From Phascolarctos cinereus (taxonomy: Eukaryota; Chordata; Mammalia; Diprotodontia; Phascolarctidae): DNA of 64,000 bases. A program made the translations under genes and the position numbers. Location: positions 2,728,001-2,792,000 of the forward strand of contig NW_018344024.1 in NCBI RefSeq assembly GCF_002099425.1. The letters run 5' to 3'. The notes below the pieces were generated by a model. That model made no database searches, had not been told where the DNA came from, and saw only the letters and a list, made by a program, of their open reading frames with translations. Numbering within the stretch: position 1 is the stretch's first letter; every line of letters starts with the position of its first letter. Shown piece after piece: positions 46,380 to 57,640 of the stretch.

Positions 46380-47712
46380 AATCCTCATTTGATCCATCTG
46401 TCCCTGATAACTGTTGGCTCATATCTGTCCTACCTTTTGTGGCTGAGCTCCTTGAGGATGCACTCTGATTTTAACTTTTTACTTTCTGGTTTTAGACTAA
46501 ATAATTCAATTAAAACTACTCTTTCCATAGTTACTCATGAATTCTTAATTGTTGACATTTTATTAACCCTCAATTTTTCTCTGCTGCCTTTGACACTGTG
46601 AATTGCTTTCTTTTACTTGATAATCTCTCATCTTCTCATTTTCGTGACACCACTTTCTCTGGGTTGCCTTCCTATCTACCTCACCACTCTTCAGCCTCCT
46701 TTGCTAGAGCTTCATGCTGGTCACACCTGTCAACCCTGGATGTCCCATAGCACTCTGCCTAATCTTTTTTTCTCTTATTTTTCTGTACTATTTCACTTGG
46801 GGATGTCATCAATTCTGAATCATCAGCTGATGATTCTAAAATATACTTATTCAGTATTCATTTCTCTGACAACTTCCAGCTGGCTTATTGGACACCTCAA
46901 GCTATGTGTTCCATAGGCATTTTAATCCTCTCATGTCCAAAACTGAATTCATTATCTTTCTCCCCAAAGCATCTGCTCTTCCTAATTTTCCTTTTAATGT
47001 TGAAGGTATCACTATTCTTAAAATCCTCCAGGTTTTTACCTTAGGTACCATCCGTAGTGATTTGTCCTTTCTCATCCTGCATGTCTAATCAGTCAGTCAC
47101 CAAGTTGCCTTTTGATTTTACCTTCATTCAATCTTTCTCATTTGACCCCTTCTTTCTTACTTTTAATCTTTCTCTTGACCCCTTCTCTCTTCTGACACTG
47201 CCAACATTCTGGCGAGGTTCTCATCACCTTAGGCCTGGGTTATTTCAATAGCCTTTTGTTTGGTATCCCTGTGATAAGTCTCACTGTCCTCCAATCCATC
47301 CTTCAACCAGCTGTCAAAGTAATCTCCAGAAAGCTCGGGCATCACAATGTCACCTTGACCCAATCTCCACTAAAAAAGAATAGGTTCTTATAAATCTCCA
47401 GGATCAAATATAAAATCCTCTATTTGGCATTCGAAGTCCTTCAGTAACTATCACCTTCATCACATAGCTGCATTTTTTTACACCTCAAACTCCATTACGT
47501 ATTCCATGATCTAGTGACATCATCATTCTCACTTTTCTTAGATTGAGACACCATCCTTTGGCACAGGGCAATTTTCTTGGTGGTCCCTGATGCCTGGAAT
47601 TGTCTCCCAACTCAACTCCATCTTCTGGATTCTCTATTTTCTTTTCAGAGCCAGGAAAAAATCCAAACTGTTATTCTGCCATTTTTCATGTCTAACTTTT
47701 TATTACCCCTGA
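46380..47712 (+). mobile_element. LINE-2: reverse transcriptase and C-terminal region (decayed)
   Basis: The order is that of L2. CTGCCTTTGACACTGTGAAT near 46,582 encodes the AAFDTV motif A. TACTATTTCACTTGGGGATG is near 46,788, CAGCTGATGATTCTAAAATA near 46,825 is the degraded YADD region, and TCATGTCCAAAACTGAATTC is near 46,933. GGGTTATTTCAATAGCCTTT near 47,238, CCAGGATCAAATATAAAATC near 47,398 and GATGCCTGGAATTGTCTCCC near 47,588 complete it. Stops occur throughout. It continues after the SINE at 47,920. Confidence 0.85.
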
Positions 47713-47918
47713 TTGGGGTTTTCTTGTCAGAGATACTGGAGTGGTTTGCCATTTTCCTTCCCTACCTCATTTTACAGATGAAGAATCTGAGACAAGCAAG
47801 GTTCAGTGACTTGCCCTGAATCACATAGCTTAGTAAGTGTTTGAGGCTAGATTTGAATTCAGAAAGATGAGTCTTCCTGACTTAAGGCCTGGTGCTCTAC
47901 CCAGTGGCCAGATCACCC
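47713..47918 (-). repeat. WSINE/Mar1-type CORE-SINE inside LINE-2
   Basis: TTGGGGTTTTCTTGTCAGAG, GATACTGGAGTGGTTTGCCA, TTTTACAGATGAAGAATCTG and the head side TGGTGCTCTACCCAGTGGCC. L2 sequence resumes on the right. The flanks TACCCCTGAT and CACCCTTAAT may be a worn duplication. Confidence 0.88.
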
Positions 47919-48122
47919 TTAATTCACATTCATTCTCTCTGAATTTAATTCTTTTATTTTTGTTTTATTTTGTTTTTTTAGGTACATTTACATGTTGTCT
48001 CATTTATTATACTATAAAGTCCTTGAGAAAAGGGTCTATCTTTTATGTTTGTATCCCTAGGGTATATCACAGCCCTGGAGACATTGTAGGCATTTAATAA
48101 ATGTTTGTGGACTGACAACTGA
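47919..48122 (+). mobile_element. LINE-2 3' end
   Basis: GTCCTTGAGAAAAGGGTCTA, GTATCCCTAGGGTATATCAC, then AATAAATGTTTGTGGACTGA is the L2 3' terminus, so the element is complete at this end. Confidence 0.85.
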
Positions 48123-48339
48123 AAGAAATACTTAAACAAGTAAGTTTAAGAGAAAAGTGAGAGTAGATTATGTTTAAATATCCATCTGAGTTTTATGGGT
48201 TGATTTAAACTTTATGATAATATATATGTTAAGATAAATCTGAAACCACAATGGGTACATGGTGATTCATTGCAAGTATGAATACAAGTACTTAGGTGTT
48301 GTGATGTGCTCTGTAATTTAGCATTCCTACTATAAGATT
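48123..48339. other. Unassigned sequence
   Basis: Nothing recognised. Confidence 0.4.
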
Positions 48340-48525
48340 TGAGAAACGATGGTTAAAGGATGATTAGGGAGTGACCTAAAAATAGGTTGGGTGATGTGAG
48401 AACTAAGCAAAAGGAATTATAGCAGAAATACTGGATGAGAACTGTTCTAGAAGATTTCTATTTGGGTAAGAAATGGACTCAAAGGTCCCTCCCTACTCTT
48501 AAATGCTGTGATTGTGTGAAGAATG
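48340..48525 (+). mobile_element. CR1/L3-type LINE 3' tail
   Basis: GGATGATTAGGGAGTGACCT, then GGACTCAAAGGTCCCTCCCT and AAATGCTGTGATTGTGTG matches the same tail as 33,960-34,012. Confidence 0.55.
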
Positions 48526-49563
48526 TATCTGTTCATCAATTTAAGGTTTTTTACAAACTACAAAATCTCTGTCATCTCCCGTCTTTGGCTTTTTTATTTC
48601 CCTCTTGAAAGTTTTTTTTTAAATCATTCATAAATATCTGATGAATTTTGACAAGTTCAACATTCTCATTTACACTTCTGGTCTTTGTACATCCATATTT
48701 GAATTCATTATCTACTAATGCACAGTGTTTATTTTCTTTGTTTTTCTCTTTTCTTTCTTCATTTTAAAATGTACTAAATATCATCTATTGCTCCTGTGAT
48801 TAAAGTAAAAAAATTACCTGATTCTGAAGGAGATTTATGTAAGCTAATTTTTTTCTGCTATCCTACTATCCTAGAAAAGACATATAAACTGATAACCAAT
48901 ATACCCCCTTTAAACACAGATTTAATGAAGGCTGGAAAACAATATCTTGGACAGCTGCAGGATCACATAGTCACTGACTATCACTCATTTAATTTCAAAA
49001 AAACTTTAACTACTCTTGGGTAGACTTGAGTTGATTAAAAAAATATGGTTCTTGTTTTCCTAGGATTACTCAAAATCCATAACAAGGTTCAGTACATGAC
49101 TTCTTGCTATTTGCTTTGCTTTCTGCATCACAAATTGATTATGAAATTGTGCCACATGTCACTGCTTGACAGATCATGAAACTCATGCACATGTTATAGG
49201 ACCTGACAGAAATTTTGCATTTATATTCACTATTATTTTAATAGGGTGAATTGTTGAGAAAAGATTCTAAAATTCATCAATTTATAAGATTGACAGTGAA
49301 GAATGCAAATTTACAAAGAGTTTTCTTAAAAATATTGGGAAATCAACTTACCTACTTCTATAAGAAACTTTAGGTAATGGTTGTAATTTTACCATCTTTC
49401 TATCCTAATAAACTATGTTTCTAAATTATGGAATCAGATTTGCTCATGATTCACTGATTTTGAGGAATTCAATAAATAAACTTTGCATATTTACCTTTAA
49501 TTATTTTGTCTGAATCCTCACATGTGCTTTTTACAGGAATAAACTAAATAAACTCTAAATATT
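48526..49563. other. Unassigned sequence with a short open frame
   Basis: A 75-codon open frame at 48,796-49,023 encodes a peptide with PPLNTDLMKAGKQYLGQLQD near its middle. I do not recognise it, and at this length it may be chance. There is no repeat signal. Confidence 0.35.
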
Positions 49564-49579
49564 TGGTATTAGAGAATTT

Positions 49580-49823
49580 ATTGTTATTCAGTCAATTCGA
49601 TTGTATCTAATGCTTCATGAGCCTGTTTGGAGTTTTCTTGGCAAAGAAACTGGTATAGTTTGCCATTTCCTTCTCCAGGTCATTTCCTTCTCCAGGTAAC
49701 TAAGGCAAACAGGGTTATGTGACTTGCCCAGGGTCACACAGCTAGTAAGTGTCTAAAGCTGTATTTGAACTTTGGTCTTCCTGACTCCAGGTCCAGTGCT
49801 CTATCCACTAACCACCTATTGCC
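49580..49823 (-). repeat. WSINE/Mar1-type CORE-SINE with an internal tandem duplication
   Basis: It is flanked by TGGTATTAGAGAATTT (49,564-49,579) and TGGTAGTAGAGAACTT (49,824-49,839), a 16-bp duplication with two differences. Inside, CATTTCCTTCTCCAGGT is repeated in tandem at about 49,665-49,698. The head side ends CTCTATCCACTAACCACCTA. Confidence 0.92.
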
Positions 49824-49924
49824 TGGTAGTAGAGAACTTTTGTCCTTGGAGAGCATATTTTTCTTTGGTTAACTGTTAATTGAGTGCTGATTTTGAATAT
49901 TTTCATTATTGCTACCTTTTAAAG

Positions 49925-50061
49925 GACAGGTGTGATAAGAACTGCGGAATTTGTTTTGTCCAACCTCCTCCTTTTAAATAATTCCAGGAAGGTTTAGTGA
50001 CTTGCCCAAGGTCATATAGTTTGTAAACTTAAGGAATAGTATTTGAACCCAGGTCTTAGAG
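49925..50061 (-). repeat. MIR-like SINE fragment
   Basis: GTCCAACCTCCTCCTTTTAA, GGTTTAGTGACTTGCCCAAG and TATTTGAACCCAGGTCTTAG are in MIR order. The MITE lies directly to its right. Confidence 0.75.
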
Positions 50062-50289
50062 CAGAGGTGGGGAACCAGTAGCCTTGAGGCCACATGTGGC
50101 CCTCTAGGTCCTCAAGTGGGACCTTTTGATTGAATCTGAACTTCACAGAACAAATCCCCTAAAAGGATCCCATTGAAAACAAATGCCCTAAAAGGATTTG
50201 TTTTGTGAAGTTCAGATTCAGTCAAAGAACTGCACTTGAGGACCTGGAGGGCCACATGTGGCCTCGAAGCTGCAGGTTCCCCAACTGTG
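50062..50289. mobile_element. hAT-like palindromic MITE
   Basis: The 228-bp element is an imperfect palindrome. The left arm starts CAGAGGTGGGGAACC, and the right arm ends GGTTCCCCAACTGTG, its near reverse complement. Inside, GGCCACATGTGGCC and CTAGGTCCTCAAGTG on the left face CTTGAGGACCTGGAGGGCCA on the right, and both arms meet near 50,165. It has no coding room, so it would need a transposase from elsewhere. The flanks GTCTTAGA and GCTCTAGA could be a worn 8-bp duplication, as hAT elements make. The family assignment is by end sequence and style. Confidence 0.8.
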
Positions 50290-50764
50290 CTCTAGAACTA
50301 TAATATTTCCTCTGTATCATAGTCTCTCTTCTCATTCTATGCAATCTTTTTCATTGTCACAGTCCTCCAGAGATAATCAACCAAATGTTCTGTAGGACAG
50401 TTTTTTGACATTCTGAGTGAAACAGAGAATAACTGAAACTCTTCATCTTTTATCCTCCATTCATGCCACAGGCATTTCTGATCATAATTTTGCTGAATGA
50501 TATATTAAGAACAGCTTATGTCTTCAAATAAACATTGATAATACATGGCAGTAACATCCAAAACTGAGCCTTTCAGTTGCTAGGGCAGTAAAATCTGGAA
50601 ATATTCCCTGAGAAATACTTAATATTTGGTTTGCTTGGTCTAACTGCCCAAAGAGGTACTGAGCTGTCTCCTTAGTATGCCAATGTGTTAGACCTTATTT
50701 CTGGTTGGTACTGGCCCTATAGTTGTTAGTATAAGTCACTCTCCAGGTGGAAATTTCCTCTCAG
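50290..50764. other. Unassigned sequence
   Basis: Nothing recognised. Confidence 0.45.
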
Positions 50765-50935
50765 AGTACAGATGCAGCTTCTAAATTTAGAGTTGTTTTG
50801 AGTACTGAGAAATCAAGTGACTTGCCCAGGGTTGCATTAAAAGTATGTGTTGGGGCAGGACTTAAACCCAGTTTTTGCTGACTCTGTGATTTGCTGACTT
50901 TCTATTATGGTACACATTGCCTCTTATAGCACCCT
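50765..50935 (-). repeat. MIR/Mar1-like SINE fragment
   Basis: CAAGTGACTTGCCCAGGGTT, GGGCAGGACTTAAACCCAGT and the head side ending near 50,935. Confidence 0.72.
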
Positions 50936-50983
50936 ATGTATGTAACCTGAGTCACAAAGTCCATTGGTATGGGGCTCTCTCTT

Positions 50984-52797
50984 TTTTTTAATTATTTATT
51001 TATTTTTAGTTTTCAACATTTAATTTCCACAAGATTTTGAGTTCTAAATTTTCTCCCCATCTCTCCCCTCCCCCCACCCATGATGATGAGCATTCAGAAT
51101 ACCCCTTCCCCCAATCTGCCTTCCCTTCTATCACTCCCCACTTCTTTCATCCCTTTCTCCTTTTTTCCTATAGATTAAGGTAAATTTCTATACTCCATTG
51201 CCTGTGTATCTTATTTCCCAATTGCATGTAAAAACAATTTTTAACATTTGTTTTTAAAACTTTGAGTACCAAATTCTCTCCCTTCCTCCTCCACTCATCC
51301 TCACTGAGAAGGCAAGCAATCTATATAGGTTACACATGTGTAGTCGTGCACATTTCCATAATAGTTATGTCATGAAAGAATAACTATATTTCTCTCCATC
51401 CTATCCCACCCCTAGTTTATTCTATTCTGTCCTTTGATTCTGTCCCTCCTCAAAAGTGTTTGCTTCTGATAACACCCTCTCCCAATCTGTCCTCCTTTCT
51501 ATCACTCCTCCCTCTCTTATCCCCTTCCTCCCTACTTTCCTGTTGGGTAAGATAGATTTCCATACCCAATTGAGTGTATATGCTATTACCTCCTTAAGCC
51601 AAATCCAATGAGAGTAAGGTTCACTCATTCCCTCTACCTCCCCCCTTTCCCATCCACTATAAATTTTTTTCTTACCTCTTTTATGTGAGATAATTTACCC
51701 CATTCTACCTCTCACTTTCTCCTTCTCCCACTACATTCCTCTCTCACTCATTAATTTTATTTTTTAGATATTATCCCTTCATATTCAATTCACCCTATGC
51801 CCTCTCAATATACATATTCCCTTCAACTACCCTAATAATGAGAAAGGTCTCATGTGTTACAAATATCATCTTTCCATGTAGGAATGTAAACAGTTCAAAT
51901 TTAATAAGTCCCTTATGATTTCTCTTTTCTGTTTACCTTTTCATTCTTCTCTTGAGTCTTGTATTTGTAATTGAGCCAATTTTTCTATTTAGCTCTGGCT
52001 TCTCAAGAATGCATTAAATTCCTCTATATCATTGAATGTCAATTTTCTCCCCTCATTAATTATATTCAGTTTTGTTAGGTAGGTGATTCTTGGTTTTGAT
52101 CCTAGCTCATTTGACCCCTGAAATATTATATTCTAAGCCGTCAGATCCCTTAATGTAGAAGCTGCTAAATCTTGTGTTTCTCTGATTATGTTTCCACAAC
52201 ACTTGAACTGTTTCTTTCTGGCTGCTTGCAATATTTTCTCCTTGACCTAGGAACTCTGAAATTTCATTATAATATTCCTGGGAGTTTTGATTTTGGGATA
52301 TCCTTCTGATCAGTTATTCAATCTTCTTACTATCTGAGGGTTGAGAGCTCTAAAAGCAGCTATTGCTGCTGCCACCACCACCACCACCTCTGCTGCTGCT
52401 GCCCTGGGACTACACTGCATTTCTCTTTCAACCAGACAGACCTTTTCCATTGACCTTCTTAGTTGTCTTTGGCATTTATGGATAGAGAAGTCTGGAAACT
52501 GTCACAGCTGCAAGTAATTCATTTCCCTGAGGCCTGCTCTGGTTTTGCTAGGGTCTGGTCTGTGATGTTGGGCCCATGCTGAACTGTGCTCCTCTCACAG
52601 CCTCATGCAACAGATGTTTCCTGTAAACCATCCAGGTTTTCTTGGGCTGGAAGTTTTTTTTTTTTGTTCTGTCTTTTTGTGGGATCAGCTGCTCTAGAAT
52701 TTGTTTAGTCTTTTTTTAACAGGTATTTGGAGAGGTTTTGGAGAGAGCTGAAGGAAGTACCTGCTTTTACTCTGCCATCTTGGCTCCACCTCCTGGC
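50984..52797 (-). mobile_element. HAL1 (half-L1) with an internal deletion
   Basis: On the minus strand it starts GGAGCCAAGATGGCAGAGTA near 52,788 and ends in the A-tail at 50,984-51,010. A perfect 9-bp duplication, CTCTCTCTT, flanks it at 50,975-50,983 and 52,798-52,806; the run is low in complexity, but two more bases (GG) precede it on both sides. It holds 5' UTR (52,797 to about 52,345), a jump, then the C-terminal part of ORF1 (about 52,310-51,950) and the HAL1 3' region. The jump removes the N-terminal and coiled-coil part of ORF1 and part of the 5' UTR. No ORF2 sequence is present, as in the 10,931 copy. CACCAC/TGCTGC triplets lie near 52,363-52,401. Confidence 0.82.
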
Positions 52798-52806
52798 CTC
52801 TCTCTT

Positions 52807-53699
52807 AATTGGTGGAGACAAATGCCACATGTATGCAAGAGCAATGGGGCAGAGTTGTAGAGAAGAAAGTCTTCATGTCTTTTCAGTCATCTTCTTCAGT
52901 CACTTCAGATTCTTCTATATTCTAGCTTTGAGAGAGAAGATGGATAATGCTTACCCAAATTTATTGCTGGAAAGAAAATAAGATTCTCAGAGAGTGCCTT
53001 CACTTTGTATTCCTGGTAAATATTCTCCTATGTGTATTTTCTCTGATTTCTGTTTTGTTATCAATTTAGATAAATGACTTTATTTTCCATTTCCATTCTG
53101 TGTTCATGTGGGAATTGTTTGGAAGGGAATCAAGCATTGCGTATAAATCCTGGGCCTTCCTTTTACTTCCTTCCTCTCCTGATAAGAATCACAGTTTACC
53201 TTGGAGAAGGATGAGAGAAGTGGACTATAAAGATGTCTATTTCACTTTCCTGAAACCCCCATACTACATGTTGTGGGTGCACCTTTGATAAATGTGGGGG
53301 CTCTCCTGGGACATGTTTCTATGAATGCTTTTAACTAGTAAGAAATTATTTTGAGAGAATAGGAAACAAACTTCTTGGGATGCTGCAGTAATTAACACAT
53401 TTATGCTCTCATTACCTCCATGAAAATTTTCCTTAAAAGTCCCTATCAAGGTATGTTTATGTTCTTCTATTATCAAAGAATGGAACAGCAGAATTTAAAC
53501 TCTAGAGGGTCCTATTAAACAGACTGGCTAAGTATGTAAGTTTGAAAACATACTGAAGACATAAAATGTGAGGATCAACCTGACAAAATTAAAATCTCAT
53601 TGGCTTTTCTAACAGACCATTGATGACCAGATATGTTGTTTTTGTTGTTGTTTTCCTATTAAGTACTCCCATATGAACTATATTTTCCTATAATAATGT
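52807..53699. other. Unassigned sequence
   Basis: Nothing recognised. A TTG-rich patch lies at about 53,636-53,652. Confidence 0.45.
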
Positions 53700-53930
53700 C
53701 TGCAGTGGATAGAGAGCTTAACCTGGAGTCAGGAGGACCTGAATTCAAATATGGCCTCAGACACTTACTAGCTCTGTGATTTTTAGCAAGTCACTGAACA
53801 CTGTTTGCCTCAGTTTCTTTATCTGCAAAATGAGCTGTAGAGGGAAATGTCAAACCACTTTAGCATCTTTGCCAAGAAAACCTCACGAAGTCTTAGACAT
53901 GACTGAAGCTACTGAATAACAACAAAAATT
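53700..53930 (+). repeat. WSINE/Mar1-type CORE-SINE
   Basis: CTGCAGTGGATAGAGAGC, GGAGTCAGGAGGACCTGAAT, TTTATCTGCAAAATGAGC, CATCTTTGCCAAGAAAACCT and GACATGACTGAAGCTACTGA are in WSINE order. The first few head bases are missing. Confidence 0.9.
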
Positions 53931-54370
53931 TAAAAAAATCTGTTTATTAAAGCAAGGAAAGATTATGACCTGGTTAGCTAGATGCAGGAGCCACACTAAT
54001 GAAATACTCCTCAGCTGAAACAAAGAAGTCAGAATATTTTGATGGATCTATTCCATTTCTGGGAACAAGAATGAAACATATCTTCAGGAAACTTATTTCT
54101 CTATATTATACCAAATAATGCAAGTTAAGACCTTCCAGATTCAAAAACAAACAAACAAGCAAACAAATAAAAAATACTGTATGATGACATGAAGATAGAA
54201 AGGGAAAGTGAAAAACACATAAAAATAATGAAGACCAATTTACCATCATGCTGGTTCTTTTTTCATGGTGATTTCAATTGCTGACAAAGCCTATACCCTG
54301 GCCTGGAGATTCTGCAACTCATCTATGACAACTTTAGGTAATATTTAAAAAAAAACACTATTCTTGGAAA
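53931..54370. other. Unassigned sequence
   Basis: Nothing recognised. Confidence 0.45.
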
Positions 54371-55863
54371 TTATGGGGGCAAAGTTAAGATGTTAGGAAG
54401 ATGTCATAATTCCAAAACTTTTCCCAAATCCTATCCTATAAAAATAAAGAAAATAACATTGAATTCTGAGCTGAATCACAACAAAAAGTCAAAGCATTTC
54501 AGCCCAGAGCTGCTTTGTCAGAAAGAGACATCTGCAGACATTGGGGTGGAGGCTGACTGGGAACACAGAGCATGGGTTGTACTGGAAGTTGCACCAGGTG
54601 TAGGCCTTGGAGGTAGAAGCTACAACAGCAGCAATGGGAGAATTGAATACATTTAAAGCACATGAATTTAAGGTGACATCCCATCTGGTCAAAAAGAAAT
54701 TCTAGTGGCCCCCTGTGCTAGCCCTTACTGCAAAATCTGGTGCCATTTGGCAGTTCTATTGTTCATTATCTGGCTCTGCATCTGAATTCCAGGATAGATA
54801 GGAACAATCATAGTTATGAGGGAGCAGGGCCTCCATCTGGGTAATGATAGATAAGGAAGGGAATGACCAGAAATATATTCAGATCACACCTCCTTAAAAA
54901 CAACAAAACTAAGCTACAGAAGCTCATGCTATCTATTCCTCCCAAAGATGATCACAGCCTATCAATAACATAAAGTCCAAACTCAAGAAATAAGTTATAA
55001 AAAAATGAACTAACAATAAAGAAGCTGACTATAAAAGCTTCTATGGGGGCAGGGATGCACAAGACATAAACTCAGAAGAAGACAATGACTTGAAAACTAC
55101 TACAAGTAAACCCTCAAAGAAAAATCCAGATTAAACTCAAGGCAATCAAGAATTCCAAGAAAAGCTAACAAAAGAGAGTTTTTTAACAGCAAAAAGAAAT
55201 TCTAAAAACTAAATGAGTTATATAGAAAAATTTGGGGAAATAAATTGATAAATGCCAGAAAAAAATGAAATGTGAATTGGCCGCTTAGCAAAAAAGGAAC
55301 AAAAATTCACTAAAGAAAGCTACTTAAAAATCAGAATTGCTTGAGTACAGCCTAATGATTCTTTGAGATATTAAGAAAAACACAAAATCAAAAGACTGAA
55401 AAAAAAGAAAACTGTGATCTATATCATCTAAAAAACAACTTTCCTGCAAAAAAAAGATTGATAATTTAAGAATAATTGGAGTATTTAATTCCATGATTTT
55501 TTTTAAAAAGCCTACATTCATATCTTAAGATATTAAGAAGGAAAACTACCCATATCACAAAATCAGAGGGTAAAGTAGAAATTGAAAGTATCCAGTATTA
55601 AGCTCCTAAAAAGAGATCACAAAATGAAAATGCCTAAGAATATTGTTGCCAAATTTCAGAGCTCCCAAGTCAAGTAGAAAATATTGGAAGCAGAAAGAAT
55701 GAATTCAAATATCGTGGAGCCACAGATATGATCACACAAGATTTAGCAGCTAGCACTAAAGAGGAACATAGGATTTGGAATATGATATTACAAAAGACAA
55801 TGGAGCTAGGATTATAACAAGGAAAAACCTACCCCACAAAACTTAGTATAATTCAATGGTGGG

Positions 55864-55916
<53 letters not shown>

Positions 55917-55952
55917 TACATATACATATATATGCATACATCTATTTATAAA

Positions 55953-56030
<78 letters not shown>

Positions 56031-56031
56031 C

Positions 56032-56065
<34 letters not shown>

Positions 56066-56901
56066 ATATGTGTATATGTATGTATATATATATATGTATA
56101 TATGTGTGTGTTATATACATGATGAATATATATATGATGAAAGAGAAAACTTTCAAACAGTACTGATTAAAAGACCAGAGATGGATAGAAAACTTGATAT
56201 TCAAACACAAGAATAGCATACATATTAATATGTAAACATGAATGAGGAAGTATAGGAGACTTAGGGTTAAACTATTTACATTCCTGTATGCAAATATGGT
56301 GCTCATAACTCCTAAAGACATCATCATCATTTTTTATGGCAGTTAGGAGTCTACTTAGACAGAGGGCATAGGTGTGAGTCTATCATGTTGAATTATCTCA
56401 AAAAAAGAGTGGAAGGGTGAGAAAGAGTGATAGACTGGTAGAAAGGGGAAAGAGGAGGAAGAATGGGAAAAATTATCTCCCATAAAAGAGTCATGTAAAG
56501 GGCAATTCTTATTACAATGAAGGGGGAAAGGAGGAGCTGGTGTAGGAAATAGTTGAACCTCATTCTCATCTGAACTGCTTCTAAAAGGAAAGAATAAGTA
56601 TACACACACAGAATCACTTGGGTCTAAATTTCATCTTAGTGAACAGGGAAGTAAGAGGAGAAAGGGATAAGTGAAAGGGGAATGGTAAAAGAAAGGGTAG
56701 ATTAAGGGAAACAGTAATAAACATCTAAATAGATTTTTTGAGGAAACAAAGGCAAAAAAAGGGAAAGATAAAAGGTAATAAGATGGAGGGAAATATAGAG
56801 TTAGCAATCATAATTGTAAATTGAATGGGATAAATTAACCATAAAACAGAAGAGAATATCAAAATGAATTAGAAACCATAATCCAATAATATGTTGTTTA
56901 T
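54371..56901 (+). mobile_element. Old L1 LINE: 5' UTR, ORF1, spacer and ORF2 start
   Basis: A weak L1 5' motif lies near 54,371. A divergent 5' UTR runs to about 55,000, ORF1 from about 55,000 to 56,220 (TAAGAATATTGTTGCCAAAT near 55,635 is its most conserved patch), then the spacer (56,230-56,870), then the start of ORF2 (CATAATCCAATAATATGTTG). A large microsatellite at 55,863-56,110 replaces the A-rich patch in the ORF1 3' part. ORF1 is full of stops. The element continues at 57,641 after a nested L1. Confidence 0.75.
55863..56110. repeat. (CA)n and (TATATG)n microsatellite block in L1 ORF1
   Basis: About 52 bases of CA are followed by about 40 bases of mixed TA/CA and then some 18 units of the hexamer TATATG (about 55,955-56,065), ending in TATA/TGTG. 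It lies where L1 ORF1 carries GGGGAAAAAATGG in other copies. Confidence 0.95.
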
Positions 56902-57626
56902 TTTTTTAAGTTTCTTTTTAAAATTTATTTATTTTAAGTTTTCAACATTCACTTGCATAATATTTTGATTTTTTAAATGTTCTCCCCCTCCCATTTGTTC
57001 CCCCTTAATTTCCAGTTCTTTGCCATAACAAAAAGAGATACTAGAAATATTTTTGTACACGTGGGTCCTTTTCCCATTTTTATGGTTTTTTGGGGTCAAA
57101 AGTTATGCACATTTTTATAGCCCTTTGGGCATAGCCCCAAATTGTTTTCCAAAACAGTTGGATCATTTCATAATTCCAGCAACAATGTATCAGTGTTCCA
57201 ATTTTCCCACTTCTCCAACATTTATCATTGTCCTATTTTGCTATGTTAACTATCATATATCTGTAAATAGATGTTAACTATCATATGTCTATCAATAACT
57301 TTAGTTTCTTCCTCTGAGTACTGCCTGTTCATATCTTTTGACCACTTATCAATTGGGGAATGGCTTCTATTCTTACAAATTTAACTTAATTCTTTATATG
57401 TTTTAGAAATGAGGCTTTCATTAGAGACACTACTTGTAAAAATCCTTTTCTAGTTTTCTGTTTCCTTCCCAATCTTGGATGCATTGGCTTTATTTGTGCA
57501 AAACCTTTTCAGTTTAATGTAATCAAAATTGTTCATTTTGCATTTCATAATGTTCTCCATCTCTCGTTTGGTCATAAATTCTTCCCTTTCTTATAGATTT
57601 GAAAGGTAAATCATTCCTTGCTCTTC
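56902..57626 (-). mobile_element. L1 LINE 3' end, 5'-truncated, inserted in L1 ORF2
   Basis: A perfect 14-bp duplication, AATATGTTGTTTAT, flanks it at 56,888-56,901 and 57,627-57,640. On the minus strand it covers the C-terminal part of ORF2 (from CAAGGAATGATTTACC) to the 3' UTR and A-tail. This is classic 5' truncation. The host L1's ORF2 reads through once it is removed. Confidence 0.92.
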
Positions 57627-57640
57627 AATATGTTGTTTAT

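Noticed and set aside
46389-48097. Series of plus-strand frames that might be exons of a gene
   Set aside because: They align in order with LINE-2 reverse transcriptase and its C-terminal region, with stops and a SINE between them.
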